Shown here one piece after another: positions 1-9,111 of a stretch of DNA of 64,000 nucleotides (the first letter of the stretch is position 1; each line of letters begins with the position of its first letter). The position numbers were made by a program, and so were the translations under genes. The DNA is from G963674665 sp964609625 (GTDB taxonomy: Bacteria > Desulfobacterota > Desulfovibrionia > Desulfovibrionales > Desulfovibrionaceae). The stretch covers positions 26,196 through 90,195 of the forward strand of contig CAZSRS010000015.1 in the NCBI GenBank assembly GCA_964609625.1. The letters run 5' to 3'. Under the pieces are notes generated by a model. That model was not told the DNA's origin, did no database searches, and worked only from the letters and a program-made list of their open reading frames with translations.

Positions 1-11
1 GATGGCAGTAA

Positions 12-44
12 CGCCCCGCATGCTAGAGTACGGCGTGCGGGGCG
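12..44. terminator. Hairpin, possible terminator of an upstream gene
   Basis: Arms cgccccgcatgc and gcgtgcggggcg pair over 12 positions with one G-U and a short loop. There is no clear T run. It lies before the first gene and probably ends a transcript entering from outside the window. Confidence 0.35.
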
Positions 45-108
45 CTCCGATACTGGTGAAAAATAGTTAAAGGAGCAAGGCAGGACAAGGCCTTTCAGGA
101 GGAGCACC

Positions 109-723
109 ATGGCGCTGCTGTTTCTCAAGGGGCTGATCATGGGCGTGATCATCGCCCTGCCGTTCGGGCCTGTGGGGTTGCTCTGCCTGCAACGCTCGAT
201 ATACGGCGGCGTGCTCGTCGGAATCCTCAGTGGCGTGGGCGCTGCCTTGGCCGACGCCTTTTACGGGAGTATCGCCGCCTTTGGCCTGCGCTTCCTCTCC
301 GACTACCTCACGAGCCATCACGTTGTCCTGCAAATCGCGGGGGGCCTGTTCCTCCTGGCCATGGGCGTGCGAATGTATCTGGATAAAAGCGAGCCCAAGC
401 CAATGAATGCGGCCTATCACCGGCTGGCTGGCGCCATGGCCTCCATCTTTCTCCTGGCCCTGACCAATCCCATGACCGTTGTGGCCTTTCTGGCCATCTT
501 CGCCGGTTTTGGCCTGGGGGGCGCGGACAAGGAGTTCGGCCATGGCTTGGCCGTGGTGCTGGGGGTCTTTGCCGGCTCCATGATCTGGTGGGTGCTCATC
601 GCCTTTGGCGGAGCGCATCTGCGGGAGCGGATCACCCATCGCATGGCGGTACTGAAAAAGGCCTCCGGCGTGACTGTCTCGCTCTTTGGCGCCTGGGCCT
701 TTGCCGAGGCTTTCTTCACGTAA
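109..723 (+). CDS. LysE/RhtB-family amino acid exporter
   Basis: A 204-aa inner-membrane protein, the usual length for LysE/RhtB translocators, which export amino acids or their analogues. The N-terminal hydrophobic segment has the family pattern GxxxALPFGPVG near residues 13-21, where Pro and Gly sit in the first membrane helix. Several further hydrophobic stretches are seen, for about six membrane segments. The ATG follows an AGGAGGAG Shine-Dalgarno. The gene converges on rtcB with only 4 bases between stops. Family assignment is good; the substrate cannot be read. Confidence 0.85.
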   Translation: MALLFLKGLIMGVIIALPFGPVGLLCLQRSIYGGVLVGILSGVGAALADAFYGSIAAFGLRFLSDYLTSHHVVLQIAGGLFLLAMGVRMYLDKSEPKPMNAAYHRLAGAMASIFLLALTNPMTVVAFLAIFAGFGLGGADKEFGHGLAVVLGVFAGSMIWWVLIAFGGAHLRERITHRMAVLKKASGVTVSLFGAWAFAEAFFT

Positions 724-727
724 CACA

Positions 728-2191
728 TTATCCTTTGACGCAGACCAGGGGGGAGAGGGCGGCCACCATCCTGGCCAGGCCCGCGTCCTGAGCCGTCTGA
801 ACCACCTCGTCCACGTCCTTGTAAGCGCCGGGGGCCTCCTCGGCCACGCCGCGCAGGCTGGCGGCGCGCAGCAGGATACCCTGATGCTGCAAGTCCAGGA
901 GCACGTCACGCCCCTGAAACTGTTTCTTGGCCTGGGAGCGACTCATGCTGCGGCCGGCGCCGTGGTTGGCCGAGGCAAAAGCCTTGTCGGCGCTGTTCTC
1001 GAGGACCATTCCCGCAAGAATGTACGAATGCGCGCCCATGCTGCCGCCCACGAGCACCGGCTGTCCGGTTCTCCTGAATTCCGGGGACAGGTCCGGATAT
1101 CCGGGTCCAAAGGCGCGGGTGGCGCCCTTGCGGTGCACGAACAGCCTGCGCTTCTTGCCGTTGACCAGGTGTGTCTCCTCCTTGCAGGTGTTGTGGGAGA
1201 CGTCGTAGAGCAGACCGAGCCGCGCCTCGGGAAAAACCTCGGTAAAGGCCCGGCGGGCGAGATGCGTCAGCACCTGACGGTTGGCCAGGGCGCAGTTGAT
1301 CCCGGCACGCATGGCGCCGAGGTATTCCCGCCCCAGTGCGGAATCGAGGGGCGCGCAGGCCAATTCCTTGTCCGGCAGGTTCAGACCATGGCGCGGGGCC
1401 TGGTCGAGCATGCGCTTGAGATAGTCGGTACCGATCTGGTGGCCGAGACCACGCGAGCCGCAGTGGATGCTGACCACGGCTTGCCCAAGAGAAAGACCAA
1501 AGGCCTGGGCGGTCTTGTCATCGAAAATCCGCACCACTTCTTGCACCTCAAGGTAATGATTGCCCGAGCCCAGGGTGCCGACCTCGTCCTGCTGGCGTTT
1601 TTTGGCATGCTCCGAGACCATGTCCGGGTCCGCGCCCTGCATGGTGCCGGATTCCTCGCAACGCTCCAGGTCGTCTGGATCGCCGTAGCCGGCAGCCACG
1701 GCCCAACGCGCCCCGCCCAGGAGCATGGCGTCCATCGCCTTGGGGGAGAGGTGCAGTTCGCCGGTTCGGCCCAGGCCCGCAGGGACATGGGAGAAGAGGG
1801 TGTCGGCTAGTTCTTTTTGGCGTTCCTTGATCCGAGGGGTGGTAAGATTGGTCAGCAGGGTGCGCACGCCGCAGGCGATGTCAAACCCTACGCCTCCGGC
1901 CGAGACAACCCCCCCTTGATGGGGATCGAAGGCAGCGACACCACCTATGGGGAAACCATAGCCGGAATGGGCGTCGGGCATGGCCCAGGCTGCCTGGACA
2001 ATGCCCGGCAGTGTCGCCACGTTTCCCAGCTGGGTGAAGACCGATCCCTCCATGCCGCGCAACAGGCCCTCGCTGGCCACGATAAGCCCTGGAACCCGCA
2101 TGGTTGCGGTCTTCTCAAGTTCCCACAACCATGTTTCGCGCTGGAGAAGGTCAACCACATTGGTGTCGATCTTATTCTTTCGCTTGGTCAT
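728..2191 (-). CDS. rtcB: RtcB family RNA ligase
   Basis: A 487-aa cytosolic protein of full RtcB length. RtcB joins RNA 2',3'-cyclic phosphate or 3'-phosphate ends to 5'-hydroxyl ends using GTP and Mn2+. Family motifs are present: MPDAHSGYGFPIGG near residues 71-84, GFDIACGVR near 102-110 (metal-binding Cys), GSGNHYLE, HCGSRGLGHQ, RKGATRAFGPG (guanylylation region) and GGSMGAHSY near the C terminus. The ATG at 2191 has GGAG seven bases upstream. No archease or RtcA is adjacent, so a role in RNA repair rather than tRNA splicing is an inference. Confidence 0.9.
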   Translation of the reverse strand: MTKRKNKIDTNVVDLLQRETWLWELEKTATMRVPGLIVASEGLLRGMEGSVFTQLGNVATLPGIVQAAWAMPDAHSGYGFPIGGVAAFDPHQGGVVSAGGVGFDIACGVRTLLTNLTTPRIKERQKELADTLFSHVPAGLGRTGELHLSPKAMDAMLLGGARWAVAAGYGDPDDLERCEESGTMQGADPDMVSEHAKKRQQDEVGTLGSGNHYLEVQEVVRIFDDKTAQAFGLSLGQAVVSIHCGSRGLGHQIGTDYLKRMLDQAPRHGLNLPDKELACAPLDSALGREYLGAMRAGINCALANRQVLTHLARRAFTEVFPEARLGLLYDVSHNTCKEETHLVNGKKRRLFVHRKGATRAFGPGYPDLSPEFRRTGQPVLVGGSMGAHSYILAGMVLENSADKAFASANHGAGRSMSRSQAKKQFQGRDVLLDLQHQGILLRAASLRGVAEEAPGAYKDVDEVVQTAQDAGLARMVAALSPLVCVKG

Positions 2192-2324
2192 TTGTTGCTC
2201 CGTTGGTTTCTTCAGCCGCGCATGTGCAGTGGAACAAATTTAATGTAATAGATGAAGATGTGACAGCAGTATATAAAAAAAGTCTAAATAAAATTTAGTA
2301 CAGTGGCAAATGTCTTATTCAGGC

Positions 2325-2352
2325 TTGCATTACTTGTAGTATAGAGTATAGT
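2325..2352 (+). promoter_or_regulatory. Putative sigma70 promoter for the OmpA/L,D-transpeptidase gene
   Basis: TTGCAT (2325-2330), a 16-base spacer, and TATAGT (2347-2352) lie in an AT-rich gap about 130 bases upstream of the ATG at 2481. This was read by eye and is the best hexamer pair in the gap. Confidence 0.4.
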
Positions 2353-2480
2353 TACATTGCAACAGTGCCGTATGTGTCCTTGCCGTAGAGTCTCGTCTCC
2401 GTCTCGCCGCGTTTTCCTGGGGGAATCGGGCGGTTGCCGACCGTGGTGACGGATTGCAACGTGGAGTTGTGGAGGGTTGG

Positions 2481-4214
2481 ATGGCACGATCGACTGTTTT
2501 GCTCATTGTCGTTGTGGTGCTGCTAGGGGCATGCAGCTCCAGGCAGCTTTCTCCGAATGCAGCGAACATGGCCCGGTATCATGTCGCCGAGGCCAAGGGT
2601 ACGACCCCGGTAGCGCCCCCCGCGAAAGCTGTACCCCTGTTGCGGACCTCCATACGGGTCTCCGCGGCTGACGCACCGGCACCACGTGCCCTAGAGCGTG
2701 AACGGACCGGCAGTTTCGACCGCAAGGAGTTGTTCAGCATCTATTCAGCTGCCAGGGGGTATGCCCAGGTACGCATGCCGCTGCCGCACGACAGCGGCAG
2801 CCAGGCGGCACGCGAAGCCCTGGGCCCGCATCTCGACGCCCTGTACCTGCTGTTCAAGTCCGATCCACAGTCCATTGCCCATATCGAGGTGTGGGCCGTG
2901 AAACCCGAAGCTGCCAAGCGCAGCGCCGAAAGCTTGCGTGATCTCTTGCTATCGAGCTGCGCCCTGGAGCCTGGGCGAGTTCTGGTCACAGGGGCTGCTT
3001 CGGGCAAGGCTGGTGAAGGCATTGTCATCACCCTGGTGAACCCACACCTGCAGGCCGTGTACTCAGGGCAAATACAGGAGGGGCAGACCGCTGTTTCTCA
3101 AGATGTCACCGTGGTTCAACCTGCCTTGGAAGAATCGCCTGCTGCTGGAGCGGTGACTGTCAGTCCGGTCGAGTCGCCTGCCCAGTCCGATACCATAGTC
3201 GCTGCTCCACCCCCCGTAGTGTACGAGACTGTCCAGACAGCGGAACAGCCGATCCTTCCACCTGCCGCGAACGGGCCGCTGACCCTGCATTTCAGTTACG
3301 GCAGCTCGGACGTCAGTCATGAACTGCGCGAGGAGATCGCGGCCATCGCGGCGAAGCTGCGGGCCGATCCCAGCCTCACGGTGCGGCTCGAAGGGCACAG
3401 TGACGGCAGGGGGAACGCCGAGAACAACAAGCTGTTGTCTTACCATCGCGCCCTCTCCATCCAGATAGCACTCATCGACAAGCACGGCATCGACGCCTCG
3501 CGCATCCAGGTCGAAGGTCATGGCCAGGAGCGTCCCATAGCCTCCAATGCCAGTGAGACGGGCAGGCGACAGAACCGCCGAGTGGAAGTGCTCTACGCCA
3601 CGGACGCGACGAAGCGTGCTCTCCTTGTGACTCAGGAACCCGTTGAAGCTTTCGCGCCCCCATCCAGAGAGGCGCGGCCCGCCTCCATATCTCCTCCCAC
3701 GGATCCTGTGGTAGCCACCGCGCCCCTCGCCGAGCAGGTCACCTATGCGCGCCTGCCGCACACGCAGTCCGTACGCTATCGCATCGAGGTCAGCGTGAGC
3801 AAGTGCACCCTGTGGCTCTATTCCATCCAGGCCGATGGCAGCAAGAAGCTGGTACGCCCTTACAAGGTGGCTACGGCCAAGTCAGGCACTCCTTTTCCAA
3901 AGGGAGTGGGGGAAGTCACGGGCATAGACTTCGACCCCTGGTGGTACCCCACGGAGAACATGAAGCGCAGGGCCCTGAGCAACGGCAAACGCCTTGCGCC
4001 GGTGGCCCCGGGCTCCACGAAAAACCCCATGGGCGCCTTCAAGATCCATCTGTCTCACGGCAACAACGGAGGGTCCTTCCGCATTCACGGTACCAACCAG
4101 CCGTCCCAGATCGGCAGGCGCGTGTCCCTCGGCTGTATCCGCATGAACAATGCGGAGGGCCTGGAACTGGCCCGACTCATCAACGTGGGTACCGAGGTGG
4201 AGGTGATGTACTGA
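2481..4214 (+). CDS. OmpA-domain / L,D-transpeptidase (YkuD) fusion lipoprotein
   Basis: Starting at the ATG at 2481 (577 aa) places a lipoprotein signal at the N terminus with lipobox LLGAC, Cys17. Residues about 80-190 resemble a degenerate OmpA-like fold. Residues about 266-370 are a clear OmpA-C peptidoglycan-binding domain with GHSD and the Arg 15 residues later, the pair that contacts diaminopimelate. Residues about 432-576 are a YkuD domain with HGTN near 535-538 and SLGCIRMNN near 548-556, including the catalytic Cys. It probably sits in the outer membrane, binds peptidoglycan and forms 3-3 crosslinks or attaches protein. The fusion of both activities on one lipoprotein is unusual. 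In-frame codons upstream to 2454 would spoil the signal peptide. Confidence 0.85.
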   Translation: MARSTVLLIVVVVLLGACSSRQLSPNAANMARYHVAEAKGTTPVAPPAKAVPLLRTSIRVSAADAPAPRALERERTGSFDRKELFSIYSAARGYAQVRMPLPHDSGSQAAREALGPHLDALYLLFKSDPQSIAHIEVWAVKPEAAKRSAESLRDLLLSSCALEPGRVLVTGAASGKAGEGIVITLVNPHLQAVYSGQIQEGQTAVSQDVTVVQPALEESPAAGAVTVSPVESPAQSDTIVAAPPPVVYETVQTAEQPILPPAANGPLTLHFSYGSSDVSHELREEIAAIAAKLRADPSLTVRLEGHSDGRGNAENNKLLSYHRALSIQIALIDKHGIDASRIQVEGHGQERPIASNASETGRRQNRRVEVLYATDATKRALLVTQEPVEAFAPPSREARPASISPPTDPVVATAPLAEQVTYARLPHTQSVRYRIEVSVSKCTLWLYSIQADGSKKLVRPYKVATAKSGTPFPKGVGEVTGIDFDPWWYPTENMKRRALSNGKRLAPVAPGSTKNPMGAFKIHLSHGNNGGSFRIHGTNQPSQIGRRVSLGCIRMNNAEGLELARLINVGTEVEVMY

Positions 4215-4230
4215 CGTGCGCGGCAAGGGA

Positions 4231-4267
4231 CATCCCCGCAACCGTGACTGTTACGGCTGCGGGGATG
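4231..4267. terminator. Bidirectional terminator hairpin between convergent genes
   Basis: Outer arms catccccgca and tgcggggatg enclose inner arms ccgt and acgg. It lies between the stop of the L,D-transpeptidase gene and the stop of the ACT gene. There is no long T run. Confidence 0.5.
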
Positions 4268-4275
4268 CGTGGCGG

Positions 4276-4707
4276 CTAGATGGTGTAGATGTCCTGTCCG
4301 GGTACGATGGGGATGTTGTTTCGCTGCAGGATATCGATGGCCTGATCGGTGCGGTCGAAGCGGAAGATGAGGATGGCGTTCTGTCCGCTCTGCTGTACGA
4401 ATGCGTACATGTATTCCACATTGACGCCCTCGGCGCTGAGCACCTCCAGAATGGAGTAAAGGCCTCCGGGCCTGTCCGGTACCTTCACGGCCACAACGGT
4501 AGTGCGCCCCACGGTGAATCCATTGGCCTTGAGTGCCTCCTTGGCCTTCTCGTGATCCGTGACGATGAGCCGCAGGATACCGAAATCCGAGGTGTCGGCC
4601 AGGGACAGCGCCCTGATGTTGATGTTGTTTTCGGCCAGGACCCGGGTCACCTCGGAGAGACGACCCGCCTTGTTCTCCAGGAATATGGAAATCTGTTCTA
4701 CTTTCAT
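4276..4707 (-). CDS. Tandem ACT-domain protein
   Basis: A 143-aa protein made of two ACT domains (about residues 1-70 and 72-140). The first begins MKVEQISIFLENKAGRLSEV, the usual ligand-binding strand and helix. ACT domains bind amino acids and regulate enzymes; no catalytic domain is attached. The same frame stays open far upstream inside paaK, but ATG 4707 has a GGAGAATGCC ribosome site and starts exactly at the first ACT strand. It lies 32 bases after the PaaK-like ligase, an arrangement common in anaerobes, which suggests it senses an amino-acid-derived substrate of that ligase. Confidence 0.85.
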   Translation of the reverse strand: MKVEQISIFLENKAGRLSEVTRVLAENNINIRALSLADTSDFGILRLIVTDHEKAKEALKANGFTVGRTTVVAVKVPDRPGGLYSILEVLSAEGVNVEYMYAFVQQSGQNAILIFRFDRTDQAIDILQRNNIPIVPGQDIYTI

Positions 4708-4739
4708 GGCATTCTCCGCGTTGTGTTCTGTGGGTGACA

Positions 4740-6041
4740 TTACAGGTTGCGGTTGTCGATCACGCGCTTGGCCTTGCCCACGGAGCGTTCGATGGACTGG
4801 GGCTCCACGAGTTTGACCTTGGCCGTGACACCCAGGAATTCCTTGATGGACTTCTGAATCTGGCCCTCGAGACGTTGCAGGTACTTGATCTCGTCCGAGA
4901 ACATGGCCTCGCTGACCTCCACGTTCACCTGCAGGTTGTCCAGGTTGCCCTCGCGGCTGACGATGATCTGATAGTGAGGGGAGAGTCCCTTGGTTTCCAG
5001 CAGGATGCTCTCGATCTGCGAAGGGAAGACATTGACCCCGCGGATGATCAGCATGTCGTCGCTGCGTCCGGTGATACGCCCCATGCGGACCATGGTCCGG
5101 CCACACACGCAGGGGGTGTAGTCCAGGGTGGTGATGTCGCGGGTGCGGTAACGGATCAGTGGGATGCCTTCCTTGGTCAGGGTGGTGAAGACCAGCTCGC
5201 CTTGGGATCCGGAGGGCAGTTGCTCGCCGGTGTCGGGGTCGATGATCTCTGGCAGGAAGTGGTCCTCGAAGATGTGCATGCCCTTTTGCGCCTCGATGCA
5301 CTCCATGGAGACACCCGGCCCCATGACCTCGGAGAGGCCGTAGATATTCAGGGCCTTGATGCCGCATTTCTTTTCGATCTCACGGCGCATTTCCTCGGTC
5401 CAGGGTTCGGCTCCGAAGATGCCGATGCGCAGGGGCAGTTCCTTGAAATTGATACCTAGTTCCGTTGCTGTTTCATAGAGAAAAAGCATGTAGGAGGGGG
5501 TGCAACAGATCACGGTGGCGCCAAAATCCTTGAGCAGGGCGACCTGGCGTTTGGTGGAGCCGCCGGACATGGGCACCACGGTGGCGCCGAGTCTTTCGGC
5601 GCCGTAGTGGGCGCCGAGTCCGCCAGTGAACAGCCCGTAGCCGTAGGCGTTGTGGATCACGTCCCTGGAGCTGCCACCGGCGCAGACAAAGGCTCGCGCC
5701 ATGCATTCGGCCCAGTTTTCCAGGTCGCGCTTGGTGTAGCCCACAACCGTGGCCTTGCCCGTGGTGCCGCTGGAGGCGTGCACACGCACGATGTTCTCCC
5801 TGGGCACGGCGAACAGGCCGTAGGGGTAGTGGTTGCGTAGATCCTGTTTCTGGGTGAAGGGGAGCAGTCTTAGGTCACTCAGGCTGCGGATGTCGCTGGG
5901 CAACAGATTGCGCTCGTCGAACTGCTTGCGGTAGAAAGGTACGTTGGCATAGACGCGTTCCACCTGGGCACGCAGCCTTCTGAGTTGGAGCGCTTCCAGC
6001 TCTTCGCGTGGCAAGGTCTCCTTTTCAAGGTTGTAAATCAT
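4740..6041 (-). CDS. Phenylacetate-CoA ligase family (PaaK-like AMP-forming ligase)
   Basis: A 433-aa adenylate-forming ligase, normal for PaaK. It activates an aryl acid with ATP and then forms the CoA thioester. The phosphate-binding motif SSGTTGKATVVGYT lies near residues 91-104; YGLSEVMGPG and the YRTRDI segment belong to the adenylation core; the C-terminal lid ends with SVGKAKRV, where the catalytic Lys lies. It forms an operon with the downstream ACT protein. No aerobic paa pathway genes are nearby, so use in anaerobic aromatic amino acid breakdown is likely but inferred. Confidence 0.88.
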   Translation of the reverse strand: MIYNLEKETLPREELEALQLRRLRAQVERVYANVPFYRKQFDERNLLPSDIRSLSDLRLLPFTQKQDLRNHYPYGLFAVPRENIVRVHASSGTTGKATVVGYTKRDLENWAECMARAFVCAGGSSRDVIHNAYGYGLFTGGLGAHYGAERLGATVVPMSGGSTKRQVALLKDFGATVICCTPSYMLFLYETATELGINFKELPLRIGIFGAEPWTEEMRREIEKKCGIKALNIYGLSEVMGPGVSMECIEAQKGMHIFEDHFLPEIIDPDTGEQLPSGSQGELVFTTLTKEGIPLIRYRTRDITTLDYTPCVCGRTMVRMGRITGRSDDMLIIRGVNVFPSQIESILLETKGLSPHYQIIVSREGNLDNLQVNVEVSEAMFSDEIKYLQRLEGQIQKSIKEFLGVTAKVKLVEPQSIERSVGKAKRVIDNRNL

Positions 6042-6151
6042 GGCGCACTCTCTTTTCTGGTTTATCGACAGGGGCTTGTCCTTGGTCAGACAATGGAAAC
6101 AACCATGAATGGCAGCATGTATTCGTGCCTTAAAGCGCTTCAGTGGTCAAG

Positions 6152-7891
6152 TCATTCCTTTTCCAGGAGTTCCTTGAGCCGCATCTGTTCCTGTTCCAGT
6201 GACTTCTCGATGCCTTCGCGTCTGTTCATGAGCTTGTCCAAGGTCTTGCCGCGTTCCGTGATGTTGGAAAAGTAGGGAGCGAACACCTGGCGCAGGTCCT
6301 CGAAAATGCTTCGGGTACTGGAGGACAGCAATTCGCCTAGCTGCTCCTCGAAGCGCTCCCTGCCTTGGGCGAAGCTCTTCTTGAAAGTCTTGATGATCCC
6401 CCCGCGCTTGAAGGCCAGGGTGTTGATGGCCAGCAAGGCTCCCAGGGTGGCGAAGACGCCGCCGGTGACGTCGAAGACCACGATGTGCGTGGCACCGGCG
6501 ATGATCGCGCCGATGGCGGTGAGAAATCCGCCCATCACGGTGCGGTCGCCGATGCTACGCAGCACCTGCGGTGCCAGCTTCTCACCGAGGTCGTTGTCCT
6601 TGAGCAGGGAATCCAGCCTGGCGATGACCTCGTCCATGACCTCCAGCCTGCGGCCGGCGATGGCCGGTACGTTCAGGGAGTGCTCGCTGAAGCTGGATGC
6701 GGCACGCCCCCCGCGCATGTCCTCCAGCAGGGCGCGCATGGAATCGGCGATGGTGGCGACCACGCCTCGCGAGCCTTCCCGAGAGAGGGATTCGGCCTTG
6801 AGCGCCAATTGATCGGCAAAGCGCTTGTTGATCTCCTCGACCCCGTCCTTGAAGGCGTTTTTGCGGCGCACAAAGCCGACAAAGGAGTTCTTGACCAGGT
6901 TGACCAGGGAGAGTCCGTTTTCAAACTCTTCGATGGCCACGGATGCTTCCTTGTCATAGGCCGAGAGCAGTCTGGCCTGCAGGGCTTGCATTTCCCGGTC
7001 GGCGCTGTCCTTGGCCCTCTGCAAACGCTCCTCGATGCGTTCCTGTTCTGCCATGTCCTGTTTCAAGGCAATTGCCTGGTTCTCCAGGGCCTTGTGGGTG
7101 TTGTGCAGTATGGCCTCGGCCGTGCCCAGCAGGGATTCCATTTTCAGGGCGTAGTGCCTGCCCCCGGTGACAGTGGCGCGGATGTGCTCCCAGAGGGCCT
7201 CCAGACCGCTGTCCATGATGCGGCCTTCGAGGGCGAGCTTGGCCGAGACCGGAAAGACCAGGGGGTTCGTGACGCCGCGTTCCCTGGCCAGTTCCTTGAC
7301 CCGGCGCAGGTTGACTTCCAATTCGGTCGGGCTGGCCCGATCAGCTTGCTGCATGACAAAGACGATCTTCTTGTGCCAGGTGGTGTGAACCAGCTCGAAG
7401 AAATCCCAGGCAGACTTCACGTAGGGGTTGAGGGCCGGGAAGATGAAAATGACCAGATCGCTCTGGGGGATGAAGCGTTCGGTGATCACCTGATGGCGTT
7501 CGATGATGCTGTTGGTGCCGGGAGTGTCAACGATGGCCACATTGCGCAGGGCTTCCACGGGCAGGCCCAGTTCGCGGACAAACTCGGAGATGCGTCGTTC
7601 TTGTCTGGCCTCGGCGTAGGTGATCTTCTGGATGACGTCGGTACATGGGTCCGGTGCCACCTCGCAGATTTCCTCGCCGAGCAGGGCATTGATGAAGCTG
7701 CTCTTGCCAGATTTGACCTCTCCCACCACTACGAAGAGGAACGGTTGGTTGACGCTGGCGATAAGTCTGGCCGCGGCTTCCCGGTATTGAGAGTCGCCCA
7801 GTTGCACGGTCATTTCGTGCAGGTCGGTGAACAGTACGGCCACGTCGCTCTTGAAGCGGGCAAAGGCCTGTCGCATGATGTTTTGCCGCAT
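6152..7891 (-). CDS. Bacterial dynamin-like GTPase
   Basis: A 579-aa protein from ATG 7891; an in-frame ATG at 7876 is the alternative, and more upstream codons would overlap the divergent nitroreductase. G1 is GEVKSGKSSFIN near residue 53, G3 is DTPGT, and the G4 position reads MQQADR rather than the usual NKxD or TKAD. Long helical, coiled-coil sequence follows, then two adjacent hydrophobic segments (about 440-490) and a C-terminal coiled coil. This is the bacterial dynamin or mitofusin-like layout, acting on the inner membrane in remodelling, fusion or stress repair. It is a single copy, not the tandem pair seen in some defence-type dynamins. Confidence 0.8.
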   Translation of the reverse strand: MRQNIMRQAFARFKSDVAVLFTDLHEMTVQLGDSQYREAAARLIASVNQPFLFVVVGEVKSGKSSFINALLGEEICEVAPDPCTDVIQKITYAEARQERRISEFVRELGLPVEALRNVAIVDTPGTNSIIERHQVITERFIPQSDLVIFIFPALNPYVKSAWDFFELVHTTWHKKIVFVMQQADRASPTELEVNLRRVKELARERGVTNPLVFPVSAKLALEGRIMDSGLEALWEHIRATVTGGRHYALKMESLLGTAEAILHNTHKALENQAIALKQDMAEQERIEERLQRAKDSADREMQALQARLLSAYDKEASVAIEEFENGLSLVNLVKNSFVGFVRRKNAFKDGVEEINKRFADQLALKAESLSREGSRGVVATIADSMRALLEDMRGGRAASSFSEHSLNVPAIAGRRLEVMDEVIARLDSLLKDNDLGEKLAPQVLRSIGDRTVMGGFLTAIGAIIAGATHIVVFDVTGGVFATLGALLAINTLAFKRGGIIKTFKKSFAQGRERFEEQLGELLSSSTRSIFEDLRQVFAPYFSNITERGKTLDKLMNRREGIEKSLEQEQMRLKELLEKE

Positions 7892-8046
7892 TCTGGTGCC
7901 GCTCCGATGGATTGAAGTCCCCAGTCCATAGCATGTCCGGTCCGGCTTCGCAAAACAAACAATGGCGGACGCAAAGGCTACGGCTGGTATCGCCGCGTTG
8001 CCATGCGCACCTCTTTGCTTTATGAGTGGCCTGGAGGAACGAGACA

Positions 8047-8631
8047 ATGACCACGGTGTTCGATCTTGTACGCAAGACCCGCAGTGTCCGCCGTTTCAGG
8101 GAATCCGTCGAGGTATCCATGGAAACCCTGGAGTACCTCGTGGACCTTGCCCGGTGTACGGCCTCTGCCGCGAACAAGCAACCCCTGAAGTACGTCCTGA
8201 GTGCGGATAGAGAAACCAACGCCAGGATTTTCAGCCGTCTCGCCTGGGCAGCCTATCTCCCGGAGTGGCCCGGTCCCGGGGCAGGGGAACGCCCCGCCGG
8301 GTATATTGTCATCTGCCTGGATACCGCGATCAGCGAGAAGGTGGACTGCGATCACGGCATAGCGGTGCAGACCATGGCCTTGGGCGCGGCGGAACTCAGC
8401 ATGGGGTGTTGCATTCTTGGGGCCATTCAACGTGAAAAGCTCATGCAAGACTTGAATATCCCCGAAACCATGCGCATTCTGCTTGTCCTGGCCCTGGGCG
8501 TACCGGCCGAGGAGTGCAGATTGGAGCCCCTGGGAGCGGAGCGCTCCATAAAATATTATCGTGACCAGAACGGGGTGCATCACGTACCCAAACGGGGGTT
8601 GGAGGAGGTCATCCTCCGCCGCCTCGGGTGA
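8047..8631 (+). CDS. Nitroreductase family protein
   Basis: A 194-aa FMN-dependent oxidoreductase of the nitroreductase superfamily. The N-terminal RKTRSVRRF is the FMN-phosphate binding segment. The middle part has GIAVQTMALGAAELSMGCC, the second flavin-contact helix. ATG 8047 follows GGAGGAACGAGACA, a good ribosome site. The gene is divergent from the dynamin-like gene, with about 155 bases between starts, and is followed after 27 bases by rsfS. Substrate unknown; family clear. Confidence 0.85.
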   Translation: MTTVFDLVRKTRSVRRFRESVEVSMETLEYLVDLARCTASAANKQPLKYVLSADRETNARIFSRLAWAAYLPEWPGPGAGERPAGYIVICLDTAISEKVDCDHGIAVQTMALGAAELSMGCCILGAIQREKLMQDLNIPETMRILLVLALGVPAEECRLEPLGAERSIKYYRDQNGVHHVPKRGLEEVILRRLG

Positions 8632-8658
8632 ACCGAAAACCTTGACCAGTATGGTACC

Positions 8659-9111
8659 ATGACGGAAAAAGTAAAGAAATACAGTACAATTCCTTCACTT
8701 GAAAAAGCAGTCCTGATGGCCGAGTGGCTGCGGGAAAAACAAGGCAGCAGGATTCTCGGCCTCGATGTGCGCGATCAGAGCGCCGCCACGGATATCATGC
8801 TGCTGACCAGCGCCAAGAACACGAGGCATGCCCAGGCCTTGGCGGATTTCCTGCTCAAGAACTGCGGCCAGGAAAGCCTCGAGACCTTGGGCATGGAGGG
8901 CTACAAGAACGGACAGTGGGTGCTCCTGGATTGCAACGACGTGATTGTGCACATTTTTTTGCACCACAATCGTGACTTCTACAATCTCGAAGGCCTTTGG
9001 TCCCAGGCCAAGGTCGTCATCGACCTGCCCGACGAGCCGAACGCCTCTTCCTCCACTGCCAGCCCTGCCGCGCCGCAAGCCGGCGACTCCGAGGCAAAGG
9101 ACCACGTATGA
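8659..9111 (+). CDS. rsfS: Ribosome silencing factor RsfS
   Basis: A 150-aa RsfS/Iojap protein, which binds L14 of the 50S subunit and blocks subunit joining when nutrients are short. Typical segments are LGLDVRDQSAATDIMLLTSA, the GYKNGQWVLLDCNDVIVHIF strand pair and YNLEGLW. The last 30 residues are a low-complexity Ala/Ser/Pro tail outside the domain. It overlaps gpmI by ATGA, so the two are translationally coupled. Confidence 0.92.
   Translation: MTEKVKKYSTIPSLEKAVLMAEWLREKQGSRILGLDVRDQSAATDIMLLTSAKNTRHAQALADFLLKNCGQESLETLGMEGYKNGQWVLLDCNDVIVHIFLHHNRDFYNLEGLWSQAKVVIDLPDEPNASSSTASPAAPQAGDSEAKDHV

Noticed and set aside
686..1810. Long plus-strand frame opposite rtcB (374 codons)
   Set aside because: It is antisense to a gene with all RtcB motifs; its translation has no domain or initiation site. 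It results from the codon bias of the opposite strand.
6365..7915. Long plus-strand frame opposite the dynamin-like gene (516 codons)
   Set aside because: Antisense to the GTPase; the minus-strand P-loop and membrane helices are convincing.
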